DNA of 64,000 nucleotides, from positions 26,564,932 to 26,628,931 of the forward strand of contig NC_134950.1 in NCBI RefSeq assembly GCF_965638725.1. Reading direction: 5' to 3'. Below the pieces are notes generated by a model. That model saw only the letters and a program-made list of their open reading frames with translations. It made no database searches and was not told the origin of the DNA. Every line of letters starts with the position of its first letter. Within the stretch, counting starts at the first letter, position 1. Below are positions 28,901 to 38,790 of this stretch, piece after piece. The position numbers and the translations under genes are program-made. The DNA comes from Aptenodytes patagonicus (lineage: Eukaryota; Chordata; Aves; Sphenisciformes; Spheniscidae).

Positions 28901-31900
28901 GGAGGGCTCCTGCTCATGCCTGGGACAGAATTAATAGCACAGCCAGCTCGTGGTACTGCTAAGAACCACTAAGGTTGGCAGAGATCTCAGTCCATGGTTT
29001 TACGGTGTGAAGTTTTTATGGGTGAAACTCTCTTTGAGTGTTCCTGTCCCATCACCCTTCCTCAGTCCTGCCCTCCTCTGCCCCAGCATTGCTCATTTCT
29101 GCTGATCCAGCATTTTTAAAGAGTCCTGAAAAAGGTGTATTTTTAAAGAACAGCTCACTGGCTCCCAGCGTGGCTTAACACACACCTCTGCTAGCACAAC
29201 GGTGAGGGCTGCAACACAGGCATGGCAGCAGGCATGTGGGGTCAGAAACCTTAAAACAATATTGTTACTAAACATTTTGCATTCTGAAGCTGTGGCTACT
29301 GCAGCAGGCACAAGCGAAGGTATAAAGACATGCTCCTGGGGGCAGAGGCTGCCAAGTATCCCTTTATATACTAGCAAGGGTTTTGAAGCAGCTACCGTAA
29401 GAGCACATAGATCACTTGTAAATCCCAACAAAATGCAGTCAGTGCTCAGGGAGTGTTGGGGAGGGCTAGCTGTAATTTTCCTTGAATCCCCATGACTTGC
29501 CCCTCTGAAATACAGTCACGTCTTTCAGCAAAAAGGACGTAAAGCAGGAATCAAAATGTCTAGCAGCAATGATCGTTGTGTTGTAGCAGTCACTGGTGGG
29601 AAGAGGAAACACTGAGTGAGGCAGGAAATTATTGCTATTTGGCTTTAAAGTATTAAAAAAGTTTATTTGTAATCGGCAGGAATTTTTTTTTGCTGCTCTT
29701 AATTTAAACAATGCTATCGAGAGGGAAGAGGGGGGAACTATTCCAAAATGCTGAATGTCTTCAAAGAGAGGAGAGCACATTTATCGATAGCAACAGTGAG
29801 AGTCCAATAAGAACAACTCAGATCATGGAAAAAGCACTGGGTCCTGTAGGACTTCACCTGTAAAGCTTCATCCCCCAGGTCTCCATTCAACCCAAGCACA
29901 ACGCTCCGATCCCAAGTGGGAAGGCAATGCTCACACTGGGACGGGTGCAAGAGCTTCTCCCAACCCTTTCCCCACTGCCTGCTCTTCCCGCTTCAGGGGC
30001 AACTCAGACGGCTCCTCTGCAGCTGCAGAACTGCCACAAATCCAGGACTTGCTATAAAGGAAAATTAAAATCACAGCCGGTTTACATGGGTGCCCTTGGC
30101 TGTGAACTGTTGCAGTTCAGCAGGACCCTGAAGAGAGGAAAAGTGAATGAGGCAGGAACCTCTCCATGTCTCTTACTGTAAGCCAGAGCTTGTTTTTCAT
30201 CCAAAAGTCTTGAGAGCCCTACATCAGAAGGAGGTAAGTGACATGACCTGTGATACTTACTCTAAATTATGCATGTATAATAGCACCCAAGGATCTCATG
30301 AAATCTATTATGTTGGACATTATATGCTGAAAGGTTTGCAACCTAAAGGGCTGTTTTTCATTATCCACTGAGGGTGAATTTAGCTCTAAACAAAATATAC
30401 AGGAAAACACGGTTGCTAATGTGATGGAAATTATTACTGTGTAATAACTTATGGATCTTTTTTGTTGACTTTGCTGTTGGGAAATTCACTGTCTAAATAT
30501 ATTGGCTTGATTTAATAAGGGAAAATCAGGCTGACCTAATAGGTGGCTGGAAGATAAAATAAGCAGACAGGGTAAAAAAAAAAAAAAGCTTGAAATAAGC
30601 CACTTCTTCACAAATGCATGTGAATTTTTAAAAGTTAATGGAAAAAAAAAACATGAAAAAAAAGATTGCAAGCAGATCAAAAGGACTATATTAGGTAAAA
30701 AGGCGGGTGCTGCAGTGGAATCAGGCTGTCACACACATAAATTTTTAGAGAGAAGGGAAGGTGTTTCAAGAAGCTAGACCTACCTGCTTTGTTCTGAGGG
30801 GCTAATAAGACTTTAGAAAAATTGATATGAAGTTTGTTGGTTTTAAAATCTTTTGCTAATCACAGACTCTTGCAGAGAAAAATGGCAGGGATCAAACTTC
30901 AGACTTACTAAGTGCCACTAATGGACATCATAGTGCTGTGCAGGACCAGAATAAGCAGGAAAACTGAGGAATTCACGATGAGATGAGAAATGCCACAAAG
31001 AAAAGGAAAAAATAGATGAGCTGTGGTCAGGGAGCGGAAAGAAGGAAATGTAACCGTATCTATAACCACAGCAGCTGCCCCAAGATGTTTCTCGTCCGAG
31101 GGTTGATCATGCTTCTGTGAGGAGCAAGTCCGGGCCCTAAATTACGCAAACACCACAGTTCAGATTCAAAACAAGAAGGGGTTATCAGATCTCAGGTGGT
31201 GCCTGGTTTTCTTTTTTCTTTTTAAGTAACAGTCATCTTTTTCTAATGGCTTAATGTCAGAAGTATGCTTGAAAGAGGGATTTCAATGAAGAAAGCTGGC
31301 AGTCGTGCCCAGGTTCCATTGATTCAGTGGAATTGGCTCCGGTCCTTGTGGGACAAGTGCTCCCTTAATTTTAGACAAGTCTACTTCAAACACAATTAGA
31401 CAAGAGCCTTTTTTTTTTCTTTTTTGGCCTACATGCTGAGTGAGACACATTACTTGTAATCATTATATACTAGTTTATTGATTGTGGCTTTTCAGTATTC
31501 ACTGTAGATAGTCTTGTTTTAACAGAACTGTCAAGAGACGTGTCTGGTTAACAAACAATTACCGACTGAAGGTATAACAGCAAGCACAGGGATTTTGTTA
31601 GGACGTACAGAAATGTGCAGGGAATTTTGACAAAAGGTGAACAGGATTTTCTTTTGAATCGGTGGTATTTTTCATGAGATGTTGCAAAGGTCTATTTTCA
31701 TGGGATTTCGGGGGTGGTTCAATATTTCATTTTCATCTCGGCTTCCTATATTTTAATATTTGAAAAGATCAGACAAATGGAAATTATTCACAGGAACTGC
31801 ATATATGGAAAATCCATGAGCCCACACGACAGATTACACCGGCCCATTGCTTACAATATAATGTTACCATTAAAATGCATTCCAGTTATTAGGAAAGCTG

Positions 31901-34900
31901 GAAGTGAGTCAATTATTTGAATAAACAAAGACCTGGTTGCCTCGTAGTTTAGTGCATCCCTGAGACGTCTGCAGGCTCCTTTCCCACGCCTGCTGTCTCA
32001 TTCCTAAACTAGCAGAGGCTGTTGTGCAAGGCAACATGACAACTCCTAATAAACAGGTAGCTTGATGCACTCTTCTGAGGCAATCACTGCACACCGGGCA
32101 CCTTTGCACATCTGGGGCAGGCCCAGGGAATCTGCAGCATCTTGTGCATATCAGAGGAGGGAGAAGAGGTTTTGCAGCTTAGGGAAAGGGCAGGATCAGC
32201 TTATCAGGCCAAAGGAAGGTTCCTGCGGTCCCTCCAAAAGGGACATGCATCCTGAGTGCATGGACAAGCTGGGATACAGCAGTTTGGTGTGTCAGACACT
32301 AGAGGAAGATGAGAAGGTAGAAGGTGCCAGCTCTAGCTTTTCCCCTACAGACCATTTTTTGTGTCTAAAAGATGTAAGAAACAGTGATGACGTCAGCAAA
32401 AAGAAGTAACTCAGCCTCACAACTGACGATGTAGTTCCCAGCCTTGCTAGGAAGCAGTATCCCTGCATGCAAATTCTTAGGTAATTGACTGGGGATAAAC
32501 AGAAACAATACAGGAAAGAAACAAATCCCACACATCTGAATTCAGGTTCTTGTGTTGGGACAAAATATGCATATTTTAATTCTTAAGGATGAAAGCCTAC
32601 GTTTTCAAAAGCAACTAATATTTCCCATTTCCATTAAGGTCCCAGACTGGGCATCCAGAACCACATAAAACTGTTGGCCAACAGGTTTATATTTACCCTG
32701 GGAGTCAGGGTAAGACTCACAACATTTCTGCTTATTAATTCCCCTGTTTTAATGTGTTTGGCTTTTGCAAGTTATGACACAGTAAATACATTTGTGTCAC
32801 TTAGCAACCTCAGCTGTTTCTAAAGGAATGTCTTTTGTTCTTGGAAATCTATTATAAATGCAGGTTACAAAATGATTATTGGGGAATCTAAACTCATCTT
32901 ATTTGGATGGTGTTCTGGCCTCTCCCCATTCCGCATTTAAAGTGTGTACAGGAAATTAATTTACTTTGCACAAGCATCCTTCATTGACACTATTGTTACG
33001 AAGAGAAGCTCTGCATATTTAATAGATATGACAGAAGTTTCTGTTGAAAATAAAGGACGTGAGAAATGCCTGGACAAAGAAAGGACTAGAAAGGACCTCC
33101 TAGTCACTGGGTTCACCCAGTTCAAAGCCCTCTTACTGTTTTGTAAACAACACTATAAATACTTTACCATTGCAATGCAATACTATGTAGTCTCTGTCAC
33201 AAACTTATCAACCTAATTTATTTCTATACACAACACCAAAGTCTGAGATCACAGACCACGCAGCTCCGGCATAAGGGTTTGGAATGTAAACACCTGCGCA
33301 AATTAAGTACTATTTCTCATTTCACATTGATTGGGTTACTGGGTTTCCGTAACAGGTTAGAACATGTGCACAATCCTGAACACATACATGTAGTGGAAGG
33401 ACTGAAATTACACTGGATTGCGGACTTCAAATGATTTAAGGGCCTTCTTTCTTTGTCCTTAATAGGTTTAAAGTTCAGAAGTCACTTCCAGTTGTCCACC
33501 TTGTCAGGATCAATACAAAAAAGGTAAGATACATAAATTGACCTTTATATTCTGACAATGAAATGTATCCTCAGGAAACGCTATACAATTGTGTCAAAAT
33601 TTTATGGATGGCCACATAATTAATACAATTAGTACTTGTTTATGAAACTCAGACTTTGTCCTCTGCTAGGAATATCTGAAAGTCAAGTATTACTAAAAAT
33701 ATTGTAAAGACTGTTTTCTAAAAATGTGAACAGATAAAGTGAGAGTGCAAATGAAGAATAATATTATAAAGGAACCAATTATTGTTTGCAACTGTAACAT
33801 CTTGCTAATAGAATGACTTCGGCAACAATTTGCAGTGGGAACTTTGGCAATCCCGGGACAGAAACAGACAATACAGAGAAATGTATCAGGAAAAAAAAAA
33901 AAAGAATCGCGGCAACGTTCATCATCAAACTATCGCTCAGAAAAATGTTGTCGGTGGTCAGAAAAATCTGGTCAACAGTTTTGCAACTCTTTTCATCCTT
34001 TTATTTTTAAAAGAACCTGCCGCTACCCTTAATGTTTTGGGGTTTGGGTTTTTTTAATTGAAATTATTGTGGTAAGCTGCTAAAGTAAAAGCAGTGCTGC
34101 AGAACTCATCACCAGCAGTAGAAGACAAAGTATGATAACTAGGCTGCAGTTCTCCCACTCTAAATGAGAACACCTTGCATAGCTAACTCGGGACTTGGCC
34201 AAATGACCTGATGGCTACAAGAAGCCCCAGCCTCTTCCCGGCAGCCAACCCTGCCACTTACGCTCACAAACTCTGCATCAGGGCACCTGTATGTACGACA
34301 GCCACTTTATTGCAAAACTCACTGTTGAAGTCGTTCTCATTTCTGCAGAGAAGCACTAGCAAACAACTGACAGCTCATAAACTGCTGTAGTGATTTCTGC
34401 CAGGAACGTCCGATGGTGGCTGCAGACAGTTTAGACCTGCTCCCGGCATGGATTGGGGTTTGACTCCAGAAAGGACTCTGGGTGCTGACATGCCGAGATC
34501 GGCACCACAGATGTGAGCACAATGTAAATTCATACTGAGCCCTCTTTGGCATAGTTTTTCCCACATAAACAAACCTTTGAGGGAGAACTTCAGATCTGGC
34601 ATAGGATATACCGTCTTCTCCAGCATTTCAGCTTTTCTCTTGTCTTTCACTCTTACTGCGAAGGGAGCAGTTAGAATACCAAAGTAACGGCTGAGGTTCC
34701 CGATTCCTCTAGGAGAACATAATCTGAATGGCCCTTCTCCTGATAACTCCTTAAGATACACAAATCTACAACACTCATTTTGCTAAGGTGGTAAAATTAT
34801 TAACCCTGATTAGTAGTATTCAATGTAAACATTTTCAGTGGGTTTAGCCCTAAAATCCTCAGCAGATACTTACTCGGTCGATTGTCAATCAGTCATCACT

Positions 34901-35043
34901 GAAGTTTTGCATTAAAAAAGATCTGAGGATATCAGGATTCTGCTAATGACTGTGCTCTGAACTCCCTATCTGTGGCACTGATCTGCTCTATCCTGCAAAC
35001 TTTTCCCAGCGCTGCTGTTGGTTAGGGATGCAATGAAGCAGGA
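19907..35043. other. Long intergenic stretch, no gene recognised
   Basis: About 15 kb without a supportable exon. Much of it is AT-leaning with octamer-like and homeodomain-like words (for example around 21290-21420 and 23540-23790), a texture often seen in regulatory deserts. Weak possible repeat traces near 28968-29005 and 33085-33160 recall CR1 3' tails but are too short and diverged to call. A-rich tracts occur near 30572-30590 and 30641-30662. Confidence 0.5.
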
Positions 35044-35099
35044 TTTGTGATTATCATTGCTGGGCTCATGAAAGCCCCAGGTGTAGATGTAATCACAAA
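35044..35099. repeat. Short pre-miRNA-like hairpin, unidentified
   Basis: TTTGTGATTA at 35044-35053 is perfectly complementary to TAATCACAAA at 35090-35099. Inside it, CAT 35055-35057 can pair with ATG 35087-35089, and CTGGGCT 35060-35066 pairs with AGCCC-AG 35073-35080 around one bulged C. The apical loop is six bases (CATGAA, 35067-35072). The result is a bulged stem of about 20 pairs in 56 nt. That is short for a metazoan pre-miRNA, and the sequence matches no miRNA I know. Transcription is not shown by the sequence. Confidence 0.5.
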
Positions 35100-36394
35100 C
35101 AGCACTGAGCTTTTGCTGGTATGGCTTATTTTGCTTTTGTGGGAGGAGAAGAAAAGGCTGGAATAAGCTGTACTGGTTTATTGCAGTTTTGCTTGTACAG
35201 AATACCAGATTACCTACTCAGGAGTGCTCTGAATATAGATCTCCCTTGGAGTTGAAGTAGAACCATCCACTGCATCTATGTAGGCCTTTCTTTATTTCAC
35301 TTGAAAAGATACTGCATAATTAGGGAACAAGGGTAGAAGTGTTTTCTTAAAAATATGCTGGTGTGGGGAAACAGGATCCCACTTTTTCATTACCTGTAGA
35401 ACAATGCGATCTGAGTTTTAATGGCCAGTTACCAAGAAGGTGCTGAAAATAAGAAAGTATCAGTACATTAAATACATGTATGAATAAATAATATGCAATT
35501 AGGTAGCATGTTTTATGCCCAGCTCACATAAATCCAGCCTGGAAATGTAGTAATGGACTTGGACACCTAGGCTGGAGCGTCCAGTAACATGTTCAGGTGA
35601 CAGGCACGTTCACAAACACGTGCGCATACGCACAGGGTCTCTTCTGTTTTGTACAGCAAGTGAAAGGAGCTCAGGAAAACACGGACAAACGAGCCAAAGG
35701 ACATGCCCTCTCCTTTGCCAACCACTTACTGATTAACCAGGGGCACGATGCTGATAGCAGTTACACGTGTGAGCAACTTCCATTTTACTAGCAGCTCCCC
35801 ACCGGTGACGACCGCGTGCCCAGTTACGTCAATGAGCATGTTCTGGACTATGCCCCCAGTGTTTTGACATCCAGAAAATGTTATTTAAGGCTCATCGTAG
35901 AAACTTCAGCACTCGCTTAAAGGACGCGGTGATGGATTCAAGGGATGGAATGGGACTGGGACAGGAAGAGGCAGGACAGAGTCTTGGTCCAGGCAATGAA
36001 GTAAACCACAGGCAGGTAGAAAACCCGAGAGAACACCCACGCAGACTTGCTTCACGCCTGCTAATTCTAGTGATGGAAAATAAGACCCCGAAGGCATTTC
36101 TATGCCAAGGAATTAAGCCCAAAATCTACGCGCTGCCGGACGCGAGGACACGGCAGGCATAACGGAGCAGAAGAACCGGGGGCAGCACAGCGGAGCGTTG
36201 CCATCCCAGAACTGGGCGCTGTAGTATGAACGCGTTGCGATCTCAAAACTGCATCTCGTGGGAGACTACTATAAAGGGAATTGCAACGTAACGATCCGCT
36301 CCTGAAGGCACTAGTGCATAATGTCGGCACTCTTTTAGGAAAATGCAAGCATCGCTTCCACGTGCAGTGTTGAAGGGAAAGCAGAAACACGTAC
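35100..36394. other. Upstream flank of the FRAT locus
   Basis: Transition from AT-leaning sequence to the CpG island. A TATAAA word at 36270-36275 and a CACGTG E-box at 36359-36364 lie within 1 kb of the FRAT start codon. Both are outside or at the edge of the island, and neither is evidence of a start site alone. No coding exon is recognised. Confidence 0.45.
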
Positions 36395-36768
36395 AACTGC
36401 CGTCTGGCCGGTGCAGCAGGGCAGGCAGTTACGGAGGCACCGGCATATGCTCGCACACGGAGCCCTTCAGACTATTAACGGCTTCCCGTGGCAGTATCCG
36501 TCAGGCCGGCGGGGCTGGGGCTGATACGGTACCGACCGAGGGGGAGGCGGGCCGGGCGGCCGCAGGAAGCTCCTCGGGCAGGCGCCCACCCTTCCCTCTG
36601 CGGCCGGGCGCCGTTCGCCCTCCTCGGTGCCCCCCCGCCTCTCCTCCGGGCACTCGTCCCGAGGCGACAGGACGGCGACGGGCCCTCCCCGCCCAGCGCG
36701 GCCCCCGCAGGCCCCTCGGCACCCTCTTCCCGCGGGGCGGCCCCGCGCCTCCCCTCAGCCGGGCCGCC

Positions 36769-36846
36769 CGCCCCGCCCCGCCCCCTCACACCCCTCCTGC
36801 CAATCATCCTGGCCCCGCCTCCGAGACCCGAGGTGCGGGGTTTGAA
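36769..36846 (+). promoter_or_regulatory. Likely core promoter block: GC boxes, CCAAT box
   Basis: Tandem CCGCCCCGCCCCGCCCC-type GC boxes (about 36769-36785, Sp/KLF sites) are followed by CCAAT at 36800-36804 (NF-Y type), another CCCCGCC near 36813-36819, and TTTGAA at 36841-36846. There is no TATA box in the block, as expected for a CpG-island promoter. The block lies about 400-470 bp upstream of the ATG, which would allow a 5' UTR of several hundred bases. The start site itself cannot be located from the sequence. Confidence 0.5.
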
Positions 36847-36870
36847 AGCGGGCCGGTCCACGCCGCGCGC

Positions 36871-36891
36871 GGGCGCGGGGGGGGGAGAGGG
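36871..36891 (+). other. G-quadruplex motif near the promoter
   Basis: Four or more G3 tracts occur in 21 nt: GGG 36871-36873, a nine-G run 36877-36885, and GGG 36889-36891. This meets the usual G3N1-7 pattern on the + strand. Such motifs are common in CpG-island promoters. Folding in cells is not shown. Confidence 0.5.
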
Positions 36892-37242
36892 AGCGGCGTG
36901 GCCGGTGGGCGCGGGGCGGCCTCGCCCGGCCGGCGGTCTCCGGCCGCGGGAGCCGCCCCCGCGCCGGCGGGTGAGTCTTCCCCACCCGCCGCGCGGGGTG
37001 TTGGCCCCGGCAGCGGTCGGCGGGCGGTTGGTCGCGGGGGCTTCCCCCCCCGCCCGGCGCAGTGGGAGGCGCCCGGGAGCCCGCGTCACCCATTGTTTAC
37101 AAACCAACCCCTGCGGGCCGAGCTCCAGCTTCAACCGCAGCCGCCGGAGCCGCGTGTGCTCGCGTGCGCGCGGGGCGGCGGGCGGCGGCCCCGGTCCCGC
37201 TGCGTCTGCGGCACGGCACGGCACGGCAGGACGCCGGCCGAG

Positions 37243-37842
37243 ATGCCGTGCCGCCCGGGCGAGCGCTTCCTGCTGCTGGAGCGCTCGGTCGCCGTGGGGC
37301 AGGCGGGCTCCAAGGAGGTGGACGCGCTGGTGGCCAAGCTGGGCGAGGTGCTGCAGCTGAGCGCCCAGCGGGCGCCGCCGCCGCCCCGCGCCCCCAAGCA
37401 CCTGGGGCCGGGCAGCGCCCGCGACCGCGCCGCCCCCTACTCGCCGCGCTGCAGCGGCGGCGGCCTGCTGGCGCCGCGGGGGCCGGCCCCGCCGCAAGCC
37501 CACCAGCAGCACGCCGAGCCCCCGCGGCCGGACAGGAACGGCCACCAGCGGGTGACCAAGCAGCTGTGCGGCCGGGGCTGGCTGCGGAGCGCCGCCCGCC
37601 GGAGGAAGCAACCGCCGCCGGGGCCGGGCGACGGGCCGGCGGAGGAGGAGGACCCCCACCGGCTCCTGCAGCAGCTCATCCTCTCCGGCAACCTCATCAA
37701 AGAAGCCGTCCGGCGGCTGCAGCTCGCGGCGGCGGCAGCGGCGGCGGCGGCCTCCACGACCTCCAGCGGCAGCGCCTCGGCGGGGAGCAGCGGCGCGGAC
37801 GGCGAGGCGGCCGAGGCGGCGGCGGTGCAGCCCCTGCAGTAG
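37243..37842 (+). CDS. FRAT: FRAT/GBP-family GSK-3-binding protein (single exon, 199 aa)
   Basis: FRAT/GBP proteins bind glycogen synthase kinase-3, block Axin from docking on it, and so favour beta-catenin stabilisation in Wnt signalling. Visible family blocks are: MPCR start (1-4); FLLLERSVAVG (9-19) with EVDALVAKLGEVLQL (25-39); RAAPY (62-66); GRGWLR (110-115) followed by a basic RRRK cluster (119-122); and the GSK-3-binding helix DPHRLLQQLILSGNLIKEAVRRL (137-159), nearly identical to the human FRATtide region. The frame is uninterrupted, in line with intronless mammalian FRAT genes. The start was chosen because MPCR matches the family N-terminus. The same frame is open back to 36343 but offers no nearer upstream ATG. 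Context gccgagATGc has G at -3. At 199 aa it is shorter than human FRAT2 (about 233) and FRAT1 (about 279). It lacks the acidic segment after MPCR, and after residue 161 it has nine alanines (162-170) and a Ser/Gly/Ala tail instead of the mammalian basic C-terminus. Whether it is orthologous to FRAT1 or FRAT2 cannot be decided here. Confidence 0.95.
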   Translation: MPCRPGERFLLLERSVAVGQAGSKEVDALVAKLGEVLQLSAQRAPPPPRAPKHLGPGSARDRAAPYSPRCSGGGLLAPRGPAPPQAHQQHAEPPRPDRNGHQRVTKQLCGRGWLRSAARRRKQPPPGPGDGPAEEEDPHRLLQQLILSGNLIKEAVRRLQLAAAAAAAAASTTSSGSASAGSSGADGEAAEAAAVQPLQ

Positions 37843-38790
37843 CCGGCGGGGACGAGCGGCGGCGGCCGGGTCAGAGGAGCGCGGCTGGGGCGGCCGCTGG
37901 CGGCGGTGGCGGGGCTCCCCGTCGAGCGGACTGCGGGAGCGCGGTGCTGGCTCCGCCGCGATGTAAGTCTCCCCCCGCGGCGGGGCGGCGGCGGCGGCCC
38001 CCCCCCCCCCGTTGTCGGGCGGGGACGGGCCGGGCGCGGCGGGGTCGGAGTCGGGTGGGGTGGGGCGGGCGTGCCCCCCCCCCCCCCGCCCCAAGGTCAC
38101 CCCCGGCGCGGCGCCGAGCCCCGCCGCTCTCCAACCGGCGGAGGCCGCGCACGCCGCCAGCCCCGAGCTGTTGTTGTGCCCCCCCCCCGCCTTCCCCGGG
38201 AGCTCCTCCTCCTTCTCCCCCCGCCGGGGCAGCCCGGCCGGGGCCGCGGACCCCCCCGCCGCCGGTCCCCCGGCCGCCGCGGGGCTGCTCCGCCGCCGGG
38301 CTCCGTCTCCCAGGAGCCATTTGCAATAATTCTCGCTGACCCCGGCGGGAGGTGTTTCCTTTCCCCTCCCGGGCTGGTTTGGGGTTTTTGTTTGTTTTTT
38401 TATTATTATTATTTTAACGTTTATTATTATTTTTTTCCCGTTGTGACTGTATGAAGCAGTTTAAAAAAAAAATGTGAATATCAAAGCTGGGAGGCAGCTG
38501 GACTTAAATTGTAAAGCCTGATGAGTGAATGGAGCCTGAGACGCATTGTTCACATAAGGTAGCCGAAACAAGTTTTTTCTACCAAAAAAAAAAAAAGGAA
38601 AAAGGAAAAAAAAAAAAATCCCTGAATCCACCCTTCCCCAACAAACTCAATGGCTCGAATACAAGGTGCAGCTGTTGATTTTAAAATATATGCACTTCGT
38701 ACCGGAGTGTTTGAAATGTGTTCCTGATTTACAGGACTTACTGTCTTAATTAACCTGTCTGTATTGAATAAACGTGGTCTTGTTTTTATT
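37843..38790 (+). other. Probable 3' UTR of FRAT
   Basis: The stop codon TAG (37840-37842) is followed by about 0.5 kb of GC-rich sequence. After that comes an abruptly AT-rich segment with T runs (38390-38440) and A runs (38462-38471, 38584-38622), ending at a canonical AATAAA. I see no open frame of family character in it. A GTAAGT word at 37963-37968 could act as a splice donor, which would make the UTR spliced, but no matching acceptor is obvious. The 3' limit is inferred from the poly(A) signal. Confidence 0.6.
38767..38772 (+). terminator. Poly(A) signal AATAAA
   Basis: AATAAA lies about 925 bp after the FRAT stop codon. It is followed within 10-40 nt by T- and GT-rich sequence (gtggtcttgtttttattttt, then gggtctgtgtctc), the expected downstream element for cleavage and polyadenylation. 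It is the first well-formed signal in this arrangement after the CDS. Confidence 0.7.

Larger units (their letters stand above)
36395..38345. promoter_or_regulatory. CpG island spanning promoter, CDS and proximal 3' UTR of FRAT
   Basis: From about 36395 to 38345 the sequence becomes extremely GC-rich with abundant CpG, in sharp contrast to both flanks. It covers the putative promoter, the whole FRAT coding sequence and the first part of the 3' UTR. CpG islands of this kind normally mark broad, unmethylated promoters. The island contains long C runs (about 38001-38010 and 38073-38088) that are hard to sequence, so small length errors in those runs are possible. The limits were set by eye. Confidence 0.85.

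Noticed and set aside
28968-29005. Phrase 'cactaaggttggcagagatctcagtcc' resembling a CR1 3' end
   Set aside because: Only about 30 bp match and the following sequence does not continue the consensus.
33085-33160. Phrase 'tagaaaggacctcctagtca' resembling an antisense CR1 tail
   Set aside because: Too short and too diverged. It does not continue into the expected downstream blocks.
36270-36275. TATAAA as the FRAT core promoter
   Set aside because: It lies almost 1 kb upstream of the ATG and outside the CpG island. A TATA-less start inside the island is more likely.
36343-37242. Long in-frame open extension upstream of the FRAT start (about 300 codons)
   Set aside because: It has no family resemblance, is low-complexity Pro/Arg/Ala/Gly, and lies in the CpG-island promoter. 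Stops are rare there because of GC content. The MPCR start matches the known N-terminus.
36475-38100. 541-codon open frame on the minus strand across the CpG island
   Set aside because: It is antisense to FRAT and composed of Arg/Gly/Pro/Ala strings, and is explained by lack of AT-rich stop codons in GC-saturated DNA. No domain is visible.
37062-38339. 425-codon open frame in another + frame overlapping FRAT
   Set aside because: Same compositional artefact. It runs through C homopolymers and non-conserved UTR.
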